Of a stretch of 64,000 nt of DNA, positions 51,061-61,002 are shown one piece after another (positions within the stretch are counted from its first letter, which is position 1; every line of letters starts with the position of its first letter). This DNA is from Symbiodinium natans (taxonomy: Eukaryota; Sar; Dinophyceae; Suessiales; Symbiodiniaceae), in contig CAJNDS010002549.1 in assembly GCA_905221605.1 (NCBI GenBank), positions 1 to 64,000 on the forward strand, in the 5' to 3' direction. Under the pieces are notes generated by a model, which was given only the letters and a program-made list of their open reading frames with translations, did no database searches and was not told the origin of the DNA. The position numbers were made by a program, and so were the translations under genes.

Positions 51061-52640
51061 AGGCCAGGGAAGCAGAGGAGCGGAAGAAGATGAAGATGGA
51101 GCGCAGCGGCCCCTTTCCTTTGCCGTGTCTCATCACAGGGCAGGTGTTGTTCTTGCAGGTCCAGCTTTCAGGAGGGATCGACTGCGCAACTCTCAAGCTG
51201 CACGCTCGATGCCCTGATCGCTCAATGCCCGAGGCCACGGGCTCGTGACCAACCCAAACATCATCAGGCAGATGGCGCAGGCAGTGGATGGCAGCACTTG
51301 CGAGTCGAGCGTTCCGCAGCTGCTTCATGATGTCTTTCTGGACATTGCTCCTTGTTGATGGATGACGATGGACACGCTTCAAAAAGCCACGTGCGGGCAA
51401 AACACCCAAAGCACAAACCAAGGCACCCCAACGCAAACCGGAGGCGGGTGGCAGAAAAAAACACAACCCCCCCAAAGAAACCCAGGCCTCAACCAGCCCA
51501 ACCAGGCCCCAAATCTGAGTTCGAGATAGGGGCATACGAAGCTATCGGCCTCCAAGCGGCTCCACGGCAGCGAGTCAGAAGCAGCTGGCACAGCAGGCGG
51601 AAGGCAAGTGGCAGGCAAGTCATTGCTCCGGTAGGAGCAGTGGGCTCCTACACTGGCAAGGCCGCGCCGAACTACGCTGAACCTCTCAAGGGGCTGGTCA
51701 ACGACAAGTGCTGACAACTCACCGGTGCGGGCGCCGACCGCCAGCTTGCAGTAGCGGCTGGGCCCCAGTGCCAGGCACAGGCTTCTGCGACCAGACGCAC
51801 AAACGGCGGGCCTTTCTCCAAGCACCGTCGTGCGGTGTCCTGGTGACGCGCTTCTTGGCCTCGTAAGCGAGGCACGCCCGTGTTCCAGCAGCGCGGAAGC
51901 GGCGACGGCGTCAGTGCGAAGACGGCAGTGGCCGGCGTTGCAACAGCCGAGCTCTGTGGGGCGTGCTGGCAAAAGTTTGGTTTGCATAGGTGCGCTCCAA
52001 GACGGCGTGTCCCAGCAGGTTTACGAAGTTGTGTAGGGCGGTGCGCAACATGGGCTGGGATCCGAGCAGGCCATGTCGGGGATCGAGGTAGAGAAGATTG
52101 TGTGGAACTTGGCTTCCGACCTTTGTTGACTAGCAAAAATCGCACGAGCTCACGCAGTCACTCATGTTCACCTATGTCCAATGCCCAGGACCAGAAGAAC
52201 AGACGAGAGAAGCCAGAAGCCTTCAGCTTCCCTGCCTGCTGTAGTGCTAGTAAGACGGTGCAACAGCGCGCAAGGCGGAAGATCAAGGTCATCTGTGATG
52301 TCAAGAACGTACGAGGCCAGCCAAATTCGTCCTCCCACAGGAGCATGTGAGTCGACCCCACATTGGCAGGTGAGTGCCAGCCCGAAGCGAATCAAGTCCA
52401 GCTGCGATGGTCCAAGGTTCCGCAGATGCTTTCGGAGTGCCGATGCAAACATGGATAGGTGAGAAGTTCGAAGATGAAGCCACCCCAAGCGCAGCTGCAG
52501 GTTCCGTACAGGGAATGGCCAGACCGCAGCTCATGCGACCTATCGCAGGCAGGTGCACAAGGGCTCAGGGTGGCCGAGTACCTTTTTTCATGCGGGAGAT
52601 CACAGGTCCTACCATGACAAGCTTCTACTAGCTGCGATTC
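51061..52640. other. Ambiguous coding-like region, both strands
   Basis: The plus strand reads KAREAEERKKMKMERSG (51060-51110) and VTNPNIIRQMAQAVDGST (51245-51300), which might continue the gene to the left. The minus strand reads LSMFASALRKHLRNLGPSQ (52390-52455) and QPMLRTALHNFVNLLGHAV (51990-52055), which look like helical protein on the opposite strand. The two cannot both be right everywhere. Possibly two convergent genes meet near 51.5 kb. Confidence 0.25.
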
Positions 52641-53781
52641 AAAACAAGCAGGTCTTACCCCCCCCGAAGAACAGAGGCCTGCAGGAAAAATAGACTAGCC
52701 AAAGCGGAAGGCCTCCGCTGAAGAGTAGACTGCGCAAGAGCAGAATTTCCGGTGGCTCCTCCAGGAGAAGTAGACTAGCCAAGCCAAGCCTTAGTGCTAC
52801 ATCTGGGAAGAAAGCCAGGCTTCAAGGTAAACAATGATGCACGCCGTTTCGTTTCGTATTCGGTTCGCACCAATTGTGGTTGCTGCCTCGTCTCGGAGGT
52901 GATGAGCATCGGGTATGCTCACGCTGCGCGAGCTTCTCTCTGAGTCACCGCCGTCACGTCGAACATCATCGGAGCAAGTGAAAGTAGATCATGGGCTTGA
53001 CACGTCTTGACATCCGAGGCTACATGGCTGTTCAAAGATGTACCTCCACATCAGTGCTTCTCTGTGCATCCCGGCTAAAGGGTAAAGGAAATCCACATCA
53101 TTTCCAGTTTCCTACGAGTATAACCTTGCACCAGGCACACTCCCGCCCGCTCCTTCGACTTTATCTGCTTCTCGGACAAGGATGTGGAGGCATAGTATGT
53201 TGTCGTGATTGTGCAGCAGCTTCGTGTCTAGCTCGTCAGGCGTTGGTGCTGGTGATCAGCAGACTGTGCACCAGGACACGGCGACCCTGCCACTCCAATC
53301 ACAGCATGTCATTTCCTAGAACGGAGCCAATGCCATTGACCTAGGCAAACCAAAGCTGCGCTATGTTGCGTCCGGGATGTTAGGATACAGGGCTGGCCAC
53401 TCCATGGTGGTGTGAGCTCTCACGCGAAGTGCGACTGCCATGTTTTGAAAGACAATGTCTTGTGTGTGAATTCAGCTACGTTGAGAAGTGCAGATCTTCC
53501 CCCAAAGTTGTTCTGACGTGCGCATCAGATTTCAAGTCCGCGCCGAACAGCTGCAACCATGTGGTTCAAGGTATCTGGCTTACTGCCTTGCCGCGAGCAA
53601 CGGGGTTCATTGCACCAAGGTATGCCTACATTGTCTACACGTATGGTTTGCAGCAGGGGAAGGGTAACTGCATTTCAGCTGCCATGAAGAGCACACCTGA
53701 AGCAGAGTTGAAGCAGGAAGGCTGTGAAGTTGAATGAGGTTGCCATAATCTGCCATACATCCTGAGACCTCTGAGACCACC
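52641..53781. other. Unassigned DNA with a short degenerate repeat
   Basis: Three imperfect units containing TAGACTAGCCAA or TAGACTGCGCAA lie at about 52690, 52727 and 52770. No gene is recognised between here and 53782. Confidence 0.4.
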
Positions 53782-54741
53782 ATGTCGACGGACTCCAGTT
53801 GCGGCAGCTCCGACACTGGAGCCTTGGTGCGTCCTATACTTGTAAGCGATGAGTCCCGGAGCCTGCTTCGAGAAGCTGTAGACAGCTCTTGCCTGGAGCT
53901 TGAACGTCGGCACGGCTATGTGCGACCACGTCGGTTTTTGCCTGGTGGACAGAAGTGTATTCTCAAAGACTTGGGTGAATGTGGCGATCGAAAGTGTGGA
54001 AACTATCGCTTGGGCAAATATGCAGCCGTTCGACCCGACTTCTTGAAGTTCTGCGTAGACCATATCAAAGCTTTTTGCTCAAAAGCTGGTCTGGTTTATT
54101 GCTCGCTGGGAAGTGGGCAGCTCCTATTTGATTGGGAACTGCTTGAGCACCTTACCCAGAAGGAGGGCATGCACGTGCGTGCCATCCACTTGATTGACAT
54201 CGCCTATGGTGGTGCAAAGCATCGCGCAAGCGCCGTGCGGGCACAGCGAGTCTTTGCAGGATGGTTCCAGGAGAGGGCCTGGGAGAAGGGGGAGAAGGGG
54301 CAGAAGGGCCGGGGATGTGGGGAGGCGTGTCCTGTTCGCAGTTTTCTGTCAGCCAGCGACTTCCAAAGTTGGGTAGCTCGAACTGGTGAGTCTGTGGATG
54401 TCCTCCTTGATTGCGATGCCGTCAGTGCAAGAAAGAAAATGGACGTGGACAAGTTTCGTCTTTCAGTTCTGCGGGCGGGCGGTGTGTGCCTGGTGCTGTC
54501 GAACCCTGCGAAGCGTATTGCAATTCACAAGCCCCCTGGCAATGGTACAGCGGATACAGTGGGGCTGCGTGAGTTGGTGCAACAAGTGTATCGGCGTGGA
54601 GCTTGGCACTCGCGAGCTTCTGTCAGCCATGAGCGCTCACGTAGCAGAAGGCAGAAACGACGCTGCAGCTCCACAGAGGAAGAGGAAAGCCAACTCCCGA
54701 GGAGACGGAAGCAACGCAGAAGAAGGATGTCCGTCGATTGA
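53782..54741 (+). CDS. Methyltransferase-like protein with Arg-rich tail, unknown substrate
   Basis: Single-exon 319-residue frame with a good start context (ACCATGT). Residues 104-145 read LVYCSLGSGQLLFDWELLEH and later IHLIDIAY, matching a Rossmann methyltransferase layout: a GxG loop after strand 1 (G110-S-G112) and an acidic residue ending strand 2 (D139). VDVLLDCDA (205-213) and LRAGGVCLVLSNP (230-242) would be strands 4 and 5. I infer SAM binding from this pattern and cannot name a specific family. A low-complexity Gly/Lys loop (168-180) and a strongly basic Arg/Ser tail (284-316) suggest nuclear or RNA-associated location. No catalytic NPPY-type motif is seen. Confidence 0.6.
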   Translation: MSTDSSCGSSDTGALVRPILVSDESRSLLREAVDSSCLELERRHGYVRPRRFLPGGQKCILKDLGECGDRKCGNYRLGKYAAVRPDFLKFCVDHIKAFCSKAGLVYCSLGSGQLLFDWELLEHLTQKEGMHVRAIHLIDIAYGGAKHRASAVRAQRVFAGWFQERAWEKGEKGQKGRGCGEACPVRSFLSASDFQSWVARTGESVDVLLDCDAVSARKKMDVDKFRLSVLRAGGVCLVLSNPAKRIAIHKPPGNGTADTVGLRELVQQVYRRGAWHSRASVSHERSRSRRQKRRCSSTEEEESQLPRRRKQRRRRMSVD

Positions 54742-55922
54742 GTCTGGACATCGCCCTGTCGACTGCACACAAAGATGGCAGCCTTTCGCGTCAATGCAGA
54801 GAAGATTTATTGCATTTAAGAAAGGGAGGGTCGCATGTCAGAGAGCAAGCTCCACAGCCCCCCCCAGCCCCTCCAGCCTAGCATCTTGATGCTCGCGCTA
54901 GGTTCACGGCTATGAAAGGCTGGAGCAAAGTGCAGTGGAGCTCCCAGCATGGTACCAATGCAAGGTCACAGCCAGTCTCTCTCACACACTTGTCATGGCC
55001 CCCCCCCGCCACACGAGCACTTTCAGCCTCCGCAAGTTCTTTGAGCTTCCGAGCACAACCAAGGGCTGCGTGCCGTGCCAACAGGAATACTCTCAGCACG
55101 CACCTCTTGGAGGCATTAAGGGAAAAAAGGGCTTTTCTGTAACAGGATCCCAATAAGGGGACCTAGAGAGCCTAGAGAGCCGCGAGAGCCAAGTCTGTGC
55201 CGGATCGGAATGACAGGCGGCTGCAAAGATGCCCGCTCGCCAGGGCACCAAGAACAAAGCCACAGAGATGTCACCGTTCTTGTCACCCCTCACTGAGCGT
55301 GTGGATAGGTCCGAGCCAGCTGCCACCCTTGCCGCCCAGCGAAACATTTGATGAGGAGAGGGGCATGCAGTTGTTGTTGAATTCAGGAAAACTTTCCCTG
55401 TTGAAGGATGATGATGATGACTGAAATGCAGTGATCGGCACCTGAAGCGAGTCTAGTCTGGCTAGTCTGGCTAGTCTGGCAAGTCTGGCAAGTCCAGTAG
55501 CTCTTCTTGAAGCCCGGGGCGCACTCCAAAGGAGGTTGCACGGGAAGTTGCTAATGACTTGGCTGACCCCGATGTCTAGGAGCCGGCCAGCAAATGTACA
55601 TGAGCTGACATGCTGTGCTCAGCCAAAAGGGCGCACAACATTCGCAAGAGGTGAAGAAGTATGTGTGTGAGGAAAGACTGAAGGACCTCCTTGTGTGACG
55701 CGTGCTGAAGAGTCTGAGTTACACAGGGTGTCAACCCACAAAATGCCAGCGAAGCTTCAGCAATCGTGCAGGAAACTGCTCTGTGCGGCTTCAGCCTAGG
55801 GATCCAAAGCCTTGCGCGCATGGAGTCGTGTCGAACACCTGCAATAGGTTCTGTGACTTCAAGCACTACTCAGACCTCGTGACGTGTTGCAATTTGCTCA
55901 CTCTGACAAAGCCACACTTGCC
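54742..55922. other. Unassigned intergenic DNA
   Basis: No gene. A 9-bp repeat (CTGGCTAGT and CTGGCAAGT, about five units) lies at 55451-55496, and a TTGATGCTCGCGCTAGGT string near 54887 is related to repeats at 38.7-38.9 kb. Confidence 0.45.
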
Positions 55923-57698
55923 ATGGATGACGATCGCAGTCGACATCAAGGCGATTTTGAAGACCAGCAGGCCTTGGAACTGGCTTCTGTTGCATGGACC
56001 AAGTGCCAGAAGGCGGGTGACTTGAATGGTGCGGCGAATGCATTGCGTATCCTGGTCTCGGCAAAGTGCGCGCTGCTGGATCACGATGTTGTGGAGTTTG
56101 CGAGGGCGGGTGTCGAATCATGCCGCAACACGAGAGGCCGACAGCTGGGAACGCAGCTTGCGGAGGCTAAGATGCTGCTTGCTTTTGCCGAGGCAGCATG
56201 CAGATCTGAGCCTTCGAGCACCTTGTGCAGCGAAGCGATAGCAGCAGCAGAGAAGGCTCACGAGATTTTCCTGGCTGGCGGCGATGCACTGCACCGTGCA
56301 GAGTCTTGTGTGTGGCTTGCTAGACTTCATGCTTGCCAATGCCGAGAAGAAAGTTCCCAACACGTCAAGCTGTCCAGGAAGGCTGCTGAGTTGGCATTCC
56401 AGATTGCTGAATTGACTGGTGACCTGCGAAGCAAGGCACAGGCCTTGTTGGCCATGGCAGCAGCTGCGTTCGTTGAGGATTCTGAATGGCAACAGATGTT
56501 CGAGAAGGCCTTGGAGGCTTGCCAAGATTTGGTCGACCCGGAACTGGAGGTGGAGGTAAGGCTGGCCGCAGCTTCTTGGCACCTGCAGAAAGGAGCGCCA
56601 ACTTCATCTTTGGAGCATGCAAAAGAAGTGCTGGACATCTTGCAGGAGCACGGGGCGGGAAGCCATCGTCAGCTTGAAGCAACTCGCCTTGCCTGCGCTG
56701 CATATCTCGAGCTGGAGAGCTCCAGCCATGCGCAGCGCTTGTCACGAGAGCTCTTGCGCTTGACGCAGGTTGAATCTTCAGAGAAGGTCCGCGCATGTGC
56801 TGCCACCCTTTTCGCATCGGTTCAGCTGGCAGCCGGAAATCTGGATTCCGAGTCTGGTGCCGTTGGGGCCATAGCTGTTGCAGAGGATGCTGCGAGCTTG
56901 TCCCACAGCTGCGGCGACTTGCAGGCTGAAGCCCGGGCCATTCTGCTTCTTTTGCAAGCGACGCGGCAGAAACTGGAAAAGGCGCCTCTGTCTGGGCAAG
57001 AGGTTGCCAAGAAGACATCCGTCCAGGCCATGCAGATTGCTTTCAGGCTGGCAGACGAGCAACAGGGCTTGCAGTTGGCTGTGGACCTGCTGGATGGCCT
57101 TGTGGAGATGCTGAGCCTTATTGGAAAGCCCTCCGAGGCTCTGTCCTTGGCGTCGCGGCTGCGCAACGTCTGTGACGATGATGCATCCCTCCTGGCTCAA
57201 ATCCTGTCTACCACGGGCAAGGCCATGTATGAGAGCCGCCGCTTCGGGGACTGTGTGTCCTCCGCCCAAGAGGCTGCCCGGCTCTACGAGGAAGGTGGCA
57301 AGCAACGAGAAGCTGCCTCAGCTCTGGCGCTGGTAGCCCAGGCGCAGATGAAGCAGGGAAAGCACAGTGCCAGCCGCCAGAATGCGCGCCGAGCTCGGCG
57401 ACGGTTCGGAGAGGCAGGTGACCACGAACAAGAGATCCAGCTCAGGCTGGTCGTGGTGCGGGCCTGTCTGGCCAAAGACGAGAGGGGTAATCGGCAGCAG
57501 AGGGATGCTTTCAGAGAGGCTCAGGAGGCCATGAAAATGGCCGCAGAGCTCGGCAAAGCCGAGTTGATGACGATGACGCTCGCAGCCTATACCATGGCTT
57601 GCTACGAGATGGACCAGCTTGAAAGCTGCTGTCAAACTGCCGAGGAGCTCTTGCAGACGCAAACAGAGAGGTCCGATTGCCGCTTGAGCGCGCTGTGA
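55923..57698 (+). CDS. Helical-repeat (TPR-like) protein, main exon
   Basis: 591 residues from the chosen start (GCCATGGATG at 55921) to the first stop; 13 further in-frame residues upstream are ignored. Almost entirely amphipathic helices with TPR-like spacing of about 34-40 residues. Examples are AEAKMLLAFAEAACRSE, RSKAQALLAMAAAAF, AILSTTGKAMYESRRFGDC-like, EAARLYEEGGKQREAASALA and QNARRARRRFGEAGDHEQE. TPR arrays act as protein-binding scaffolds; the partner is unknown. The frame ends within a repeat (CCQTAEELLQTQTE), and TPR-like sequence resumes at about 57815. The gene therefore probably continues through a small intron and the stop at 57698 is likely intronic. Confidence 0.65.
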   Translation: MDDDRSRHQGDFEDQQALELASVAWTKCQKAGDLNGAANALRILVSAKCALLDHDVVEFARAGVESCRNTRGRQLGTQLAEAKMLLAFAEAACRSEPSSTLCSEAIAAAEKAHEIFLAGGDALHRAESCVWLARLHACQCREESSQHVKLSRKAAELAFQIAELTGDLRSKAQALLAMAAAAFVEDSEWQQMFEKALEACQDLVDPELEVEVRLAAASWHLQKGAPTSSLEHAKEVLDILQEHGAGSHRQLEATRLACAAYLELESSSHAQRLSRELLRLTQVESSEKVRACAATLFASVQLAAGNLDSESGAVGAIAVAEDAASLSHSCGDLQAEARAILLLLQATRQKLEKAPLSGQEVAKKTSVQAMQIAFRLADEQQGLQLAVDLLDGLVEMLSLIGKPSEALSLASRLRNVCDDDASLLAQILSTTGKAMYESRRFGDCVSSAQEAARLYEEGGKQREAASALALVAQAQMKQGKHSASRQNARRARRRFGEAGDHEQEIQLRLVVVRACLAKDERGNRQQRDAFREAQEAMKMAAELGKAELMTMTLAAYTMACYEMDQLESCCQTAEELLQTQTERSDCRLSAL

Positions 57699-57809
57699 CC
57701 CTACTGAAGGATGTGCCGAAGATTTGGATAAACGTTGTCTTAAGCTAGCCTTCAGTGCCTTGACGATAATGGTGAGTTCGGTTCACATGTTGGCCTCCTT
57801 GTGTCTTGC

Positions 57810-58470
57810 AAGGTACCATGGTGCCAAGGCGAGCGAGAAGCTTGAGCAGTACAGCAATGCAAAGAGGTATGCGGAGCAGGCGCTGTCGTTAGAGATGGTG
57901 GATGTCCCCGAGCGCGTCGCTGTCATCTCTCAAGCAGAGGCCGCTGCCCGGCACTCGGCTTCAGCTATGTGCAATGGAAATGTGTGGAATTTCAAGCACG
58001 TGTCGGTTCTAGTGCAGATCTGCACGTCGCTTTCCTTTGTTGATGTCCGTGGTCAGGACATGATCAGTGAATGCCGCGCTCTGTGCGAGTCTCTGCAAAA
58101 GAAGCTCCTTTTCACACGAGCTACGGCTCCGCTTCTTGCACAGGACACCTCGATGACACTGGGGGGCATCTTTTGTGTGCTGCGCTGTGCCCAGCTGCTG
58201 ACAGCCAGGAGAAGTGGCAACAGGACGAGAACCGGCGAGCACCGAACTCGCGGCGAGGCGAGCACCCGGCCAGTAGCAAAGTTTGATGATGGATGTTCTC
58301 CCCTGAAAGGTGGCTTCTTCACCTCGGTGGGTTTGAAATGTCCAGCTTGCGGGCATGAGGAGCCGGCAGGCAAATGCATTTCTTGCGGCGCTGGTCTGCC
58401 CTGGGTGGATTGCAACTTCTGCCCAGACTGCTGCTCGGCCAAGCTGACAGCTGATCTGAACAGGTCTTAA
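57810..58470 (+). CDS. Probable continuation of the TPR-like gene, ending in a zinc ribbon
   Basis: 57812-57960 reads YHGAKASEKLEQYSNAKRY and QALSLEMVDVPERVAVISQ, one or two more TPR-like helices pairs. 57961-58270 probably contains intron sequence, although the frame stays open. 58275-58470 reads LKCPACGHEEPAGKCISCG then CNFCPDCCSAK, a pair of CxxC knuckles resembling a double zinc ribbon, and ends in TAA. Exon joints are not determined. Alternatively the zinc-ribbon part is a separate small gene. Confidence 0.45.
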
Positions 58471-58644
58471 CACGTAAGGTGTGGGTGGGAGGCAACACAA
58501 GGTAAGCATGCGCAATTTAGATTGGAGGCCTTCGGTTCCATACTTTAGGGTGGAGCTTGAGGCTTCAGGGCTTGGAGGATGTCACACGACACTTGCGGGC
58601 ATGTGAGAATCTTGTCGAGCGACGCGTGCAAGCACAGATATAAG

Positions 58645-58738
58645 AGTGTGTGTACATGTTTGTGTACATGTTTGCATATGTGTGTGTGTGTGTGTGATTG
58701 ATTGTGTGTGTGTGTGATTGTGACAGTGTGTGTGTGTG
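58645..58738. repeat. GT microsatellite
   Basis: Interrupted TGTGTG runs with ATTGATTG and ATTGTGAC interruptions, between the zinc-ribbon exon and the next gene. Confidence 0.92.
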
Positions 58739-59034
58739 AATCCATGATGGCGCTCGACCTCGTGGCGTGTGTTTGTGTTTCCCCAGTGTTTTCCCCGAGG
58801 TGGCGCCAGGCAAGTTCAGCCAGCGACAAGACCGACGCCGGCAGCGGCCCAGGACACCAGAAAGGCGGCGCAGGTCAAGCCGGCAGTCGAGGCCGGCTTG
58901 TGACATGGAGGAATGTGGGATCATGTAGGCTAATATGTGTAGGCGTCTCAATACGTAGATGCGTAGAGTCTATATACGTAGAGTGGATGCATGCACGGAG
59001 ATGTCCGCTGAAGGGTGGATTTCTCAACCGCGCT

Positions 59035-59388
59035 ATGCAGCGAGAAGAGGAGGCCCCACTGCAGCGCAGAATTCGAGAGATCACCGGCAAGCTGCAGCTT
59101 GGCCAAGGTTTAGACGCACTGACTTAGACACATAGACCCTTGGACTAGCTAGCAGCTCGCTGTGTTGTGTGTTGGCTGCATGGCATATGGCGGCATTTGC
59201 AAAGGCTCGGGTTGGATTGGCAAAGCATCGAAGGGGACATTCCCCTGAGCGATATTGGTCTCTCCAGTGGGGCTGCGGTCATGCTCCGCGACGAGCTGCA
59301 AGCAGATGTGCGGGGCATCAAGCTGCCTCCGACTCTGTTCTTCGACCATCCCACCATCAGAGAAGTTTTAACCTATCTCAATCGCTAG
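59035..59388 (+). CDS. Small acyl-carrier-protein-like gene, probably two exons
   Basis: The 3' exon (about 59205-59388) encodes a phosphopantetheine-attachment domain of the polyketide/fatty-acid type: D-PLSDIGLSSGAAVMLRDELQ, then IKLPPTLFFDHPTIREVLTYL, then stop. The attachment Ser is kept, but the usual DSL context is SSG. The upstream exon is probably 59035-59104 (REEEAPLQRRIREITGKLQ). The domain lies at the very C-terminus, as in the last carrier domain of a synthase. Here no ketosynthase or adenylation domain is within reach upstream, so this is either a free-standing carrier protein or the detached tail of a synthase. Start and splice joints are uncertain. Confidence 0.5.
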
Positions 59389-60050
59389 CCCACTTGCCAT
59401 ACTATTCTGGCTGTCTGGCTGGCTGGCTGTGCATTCTCGCAATTGTTTGTCAGGGAATGTAGCCTTTGCCAAGGCTTCCAAAGGTGGCAGTCGATTGCCC
59501 TGGCAATTTAAAATGCTTGGTGAAGCGTCAGCCGTGTGTCAGGAACGATGCGCTGGATAGTTTGGTAGTGTGCGTCATACGATAGCTGGCAAGGGAGGAC
59601 GCGCGCATTCGGCTTGTCAAAGGGCTTTCAGGTCAGCACTGTCCCATGTAAGCTTCTTGTCAAGCTGTTGCGTTAACACTACCATGCCGACTGCGGCTGG
59701 ATGTGCTGCATGGCTTCATCTCGGTCGCTGACCTTGTCAAAGAGGCAGGTGTGGAGGGATGTTGAAGTGCTCCATGTTTCTTAATTATGGGATGGCATGC
59801 TGAGTAACCATACTGACCAGCGCTTCCATGCCAAATCTGAAGGTTGTGCAAGGTCTGGTGGCCCGGAAATGCGCTGCGTGCGGCGTCCACTGCGAGCTTC
59901 CTGCCCCCACCGAAGCGTCCCTGGTCACCGCCCTCGAAGCTTCCAGCCTCGCTTGGACTGGCATCTCCACAGCCGCGGAAGTCCCGCAATCCCAAAGAGC
60001 TGAATCGCAGAGCGGGGCTTGCGGCAAGGAAGGCATCGAAGACGTTGGTG
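59389..60050. other. Unassigned intergenic DNA
   Basis: No gene recognised. A 4-base GGCT run lies at about 59410-59425. Open frames are short. Confidence 0.45.
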
Positions 60051-60139
60051 CCCCTGCTGCAGCTGCTTCTATAGCTACTACGTACTACCTACTACTGCTT
60101 CTGCTACTATTACTGCAACTGCTACTCCAGCTGCTGCTG

Positions 60140-60201
<62 letters not shown>

Positions 60202-60543
60202 GCTACGACGACGACGACTCCTACTATTCCTACTACTCCTACGACTGCTACTACTGCTACTCCTCCTACTACTCCTACTACTCCTACTACTCCTACTACT
60301 CCTACTACTCCTACTACTCCGACTACTCCTACTACTCCTACTACTCCTACTACTCCTACTACTCCGACTACTCCGACTACTACTCCTACTACCACTCCTA
60401 CTACCACTACCACTACCACTACCACTACCACTACCACTACCACTTACCACTACCACTACCACTACCACTACCACTACCACTACCACTTACCACTACCACT
60501 ACCACTACCACCACTACTACTATTGCTACTGCTACTGCTACTG

Positions 60544-60614
<71 letters not shown>

Positions 60615-60912
60615 GCCACTGCTACTGCTACTGCTACTGCTACTGCTACTACTACTGCTACTGCTACGGCTACTGCTGCTGCTGCTACTACTGCTACTAT
60701 ACTGCTACTACTGCTACTACTGCTACTGCTGCTGCTACTACTACTGCTACTATACTGCTACTACTGCTACGACTGCTACTGCTACTACTGCTACTACTGC
60801 TACTACTGCTACAACTGCTACAACTGCTACTACTGCTACTACTGCTACTACTGCTACTACTGCTACAACTGCTACAACTGCTACTACTGCTACTACTGCT
60901 ACTACTGCTACC
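60051..60912. repeat. Large ACT/GCT trinucleotide tract
   Basis: About 860 bp of ACT, GCT, CCT and CCACTA-type triplets in blocks of 3-, 6-, 9- and 12-base periods. It stays open in nearly all frames, which creates false Leu-, Thr/Ala- and Val-rich proteins. It ends about 90 bp before the PPR gene start and is in frame with it. Confidence 0.95.
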
Positions 60913-61002
60913 GACAACAACAGCAACGATGACGAACTGCTACTAGAGACCATTTGCTGCGGTTGCATTGCGCAGATCGCATCATCATGCTTTGTGGTCA
61001 GC

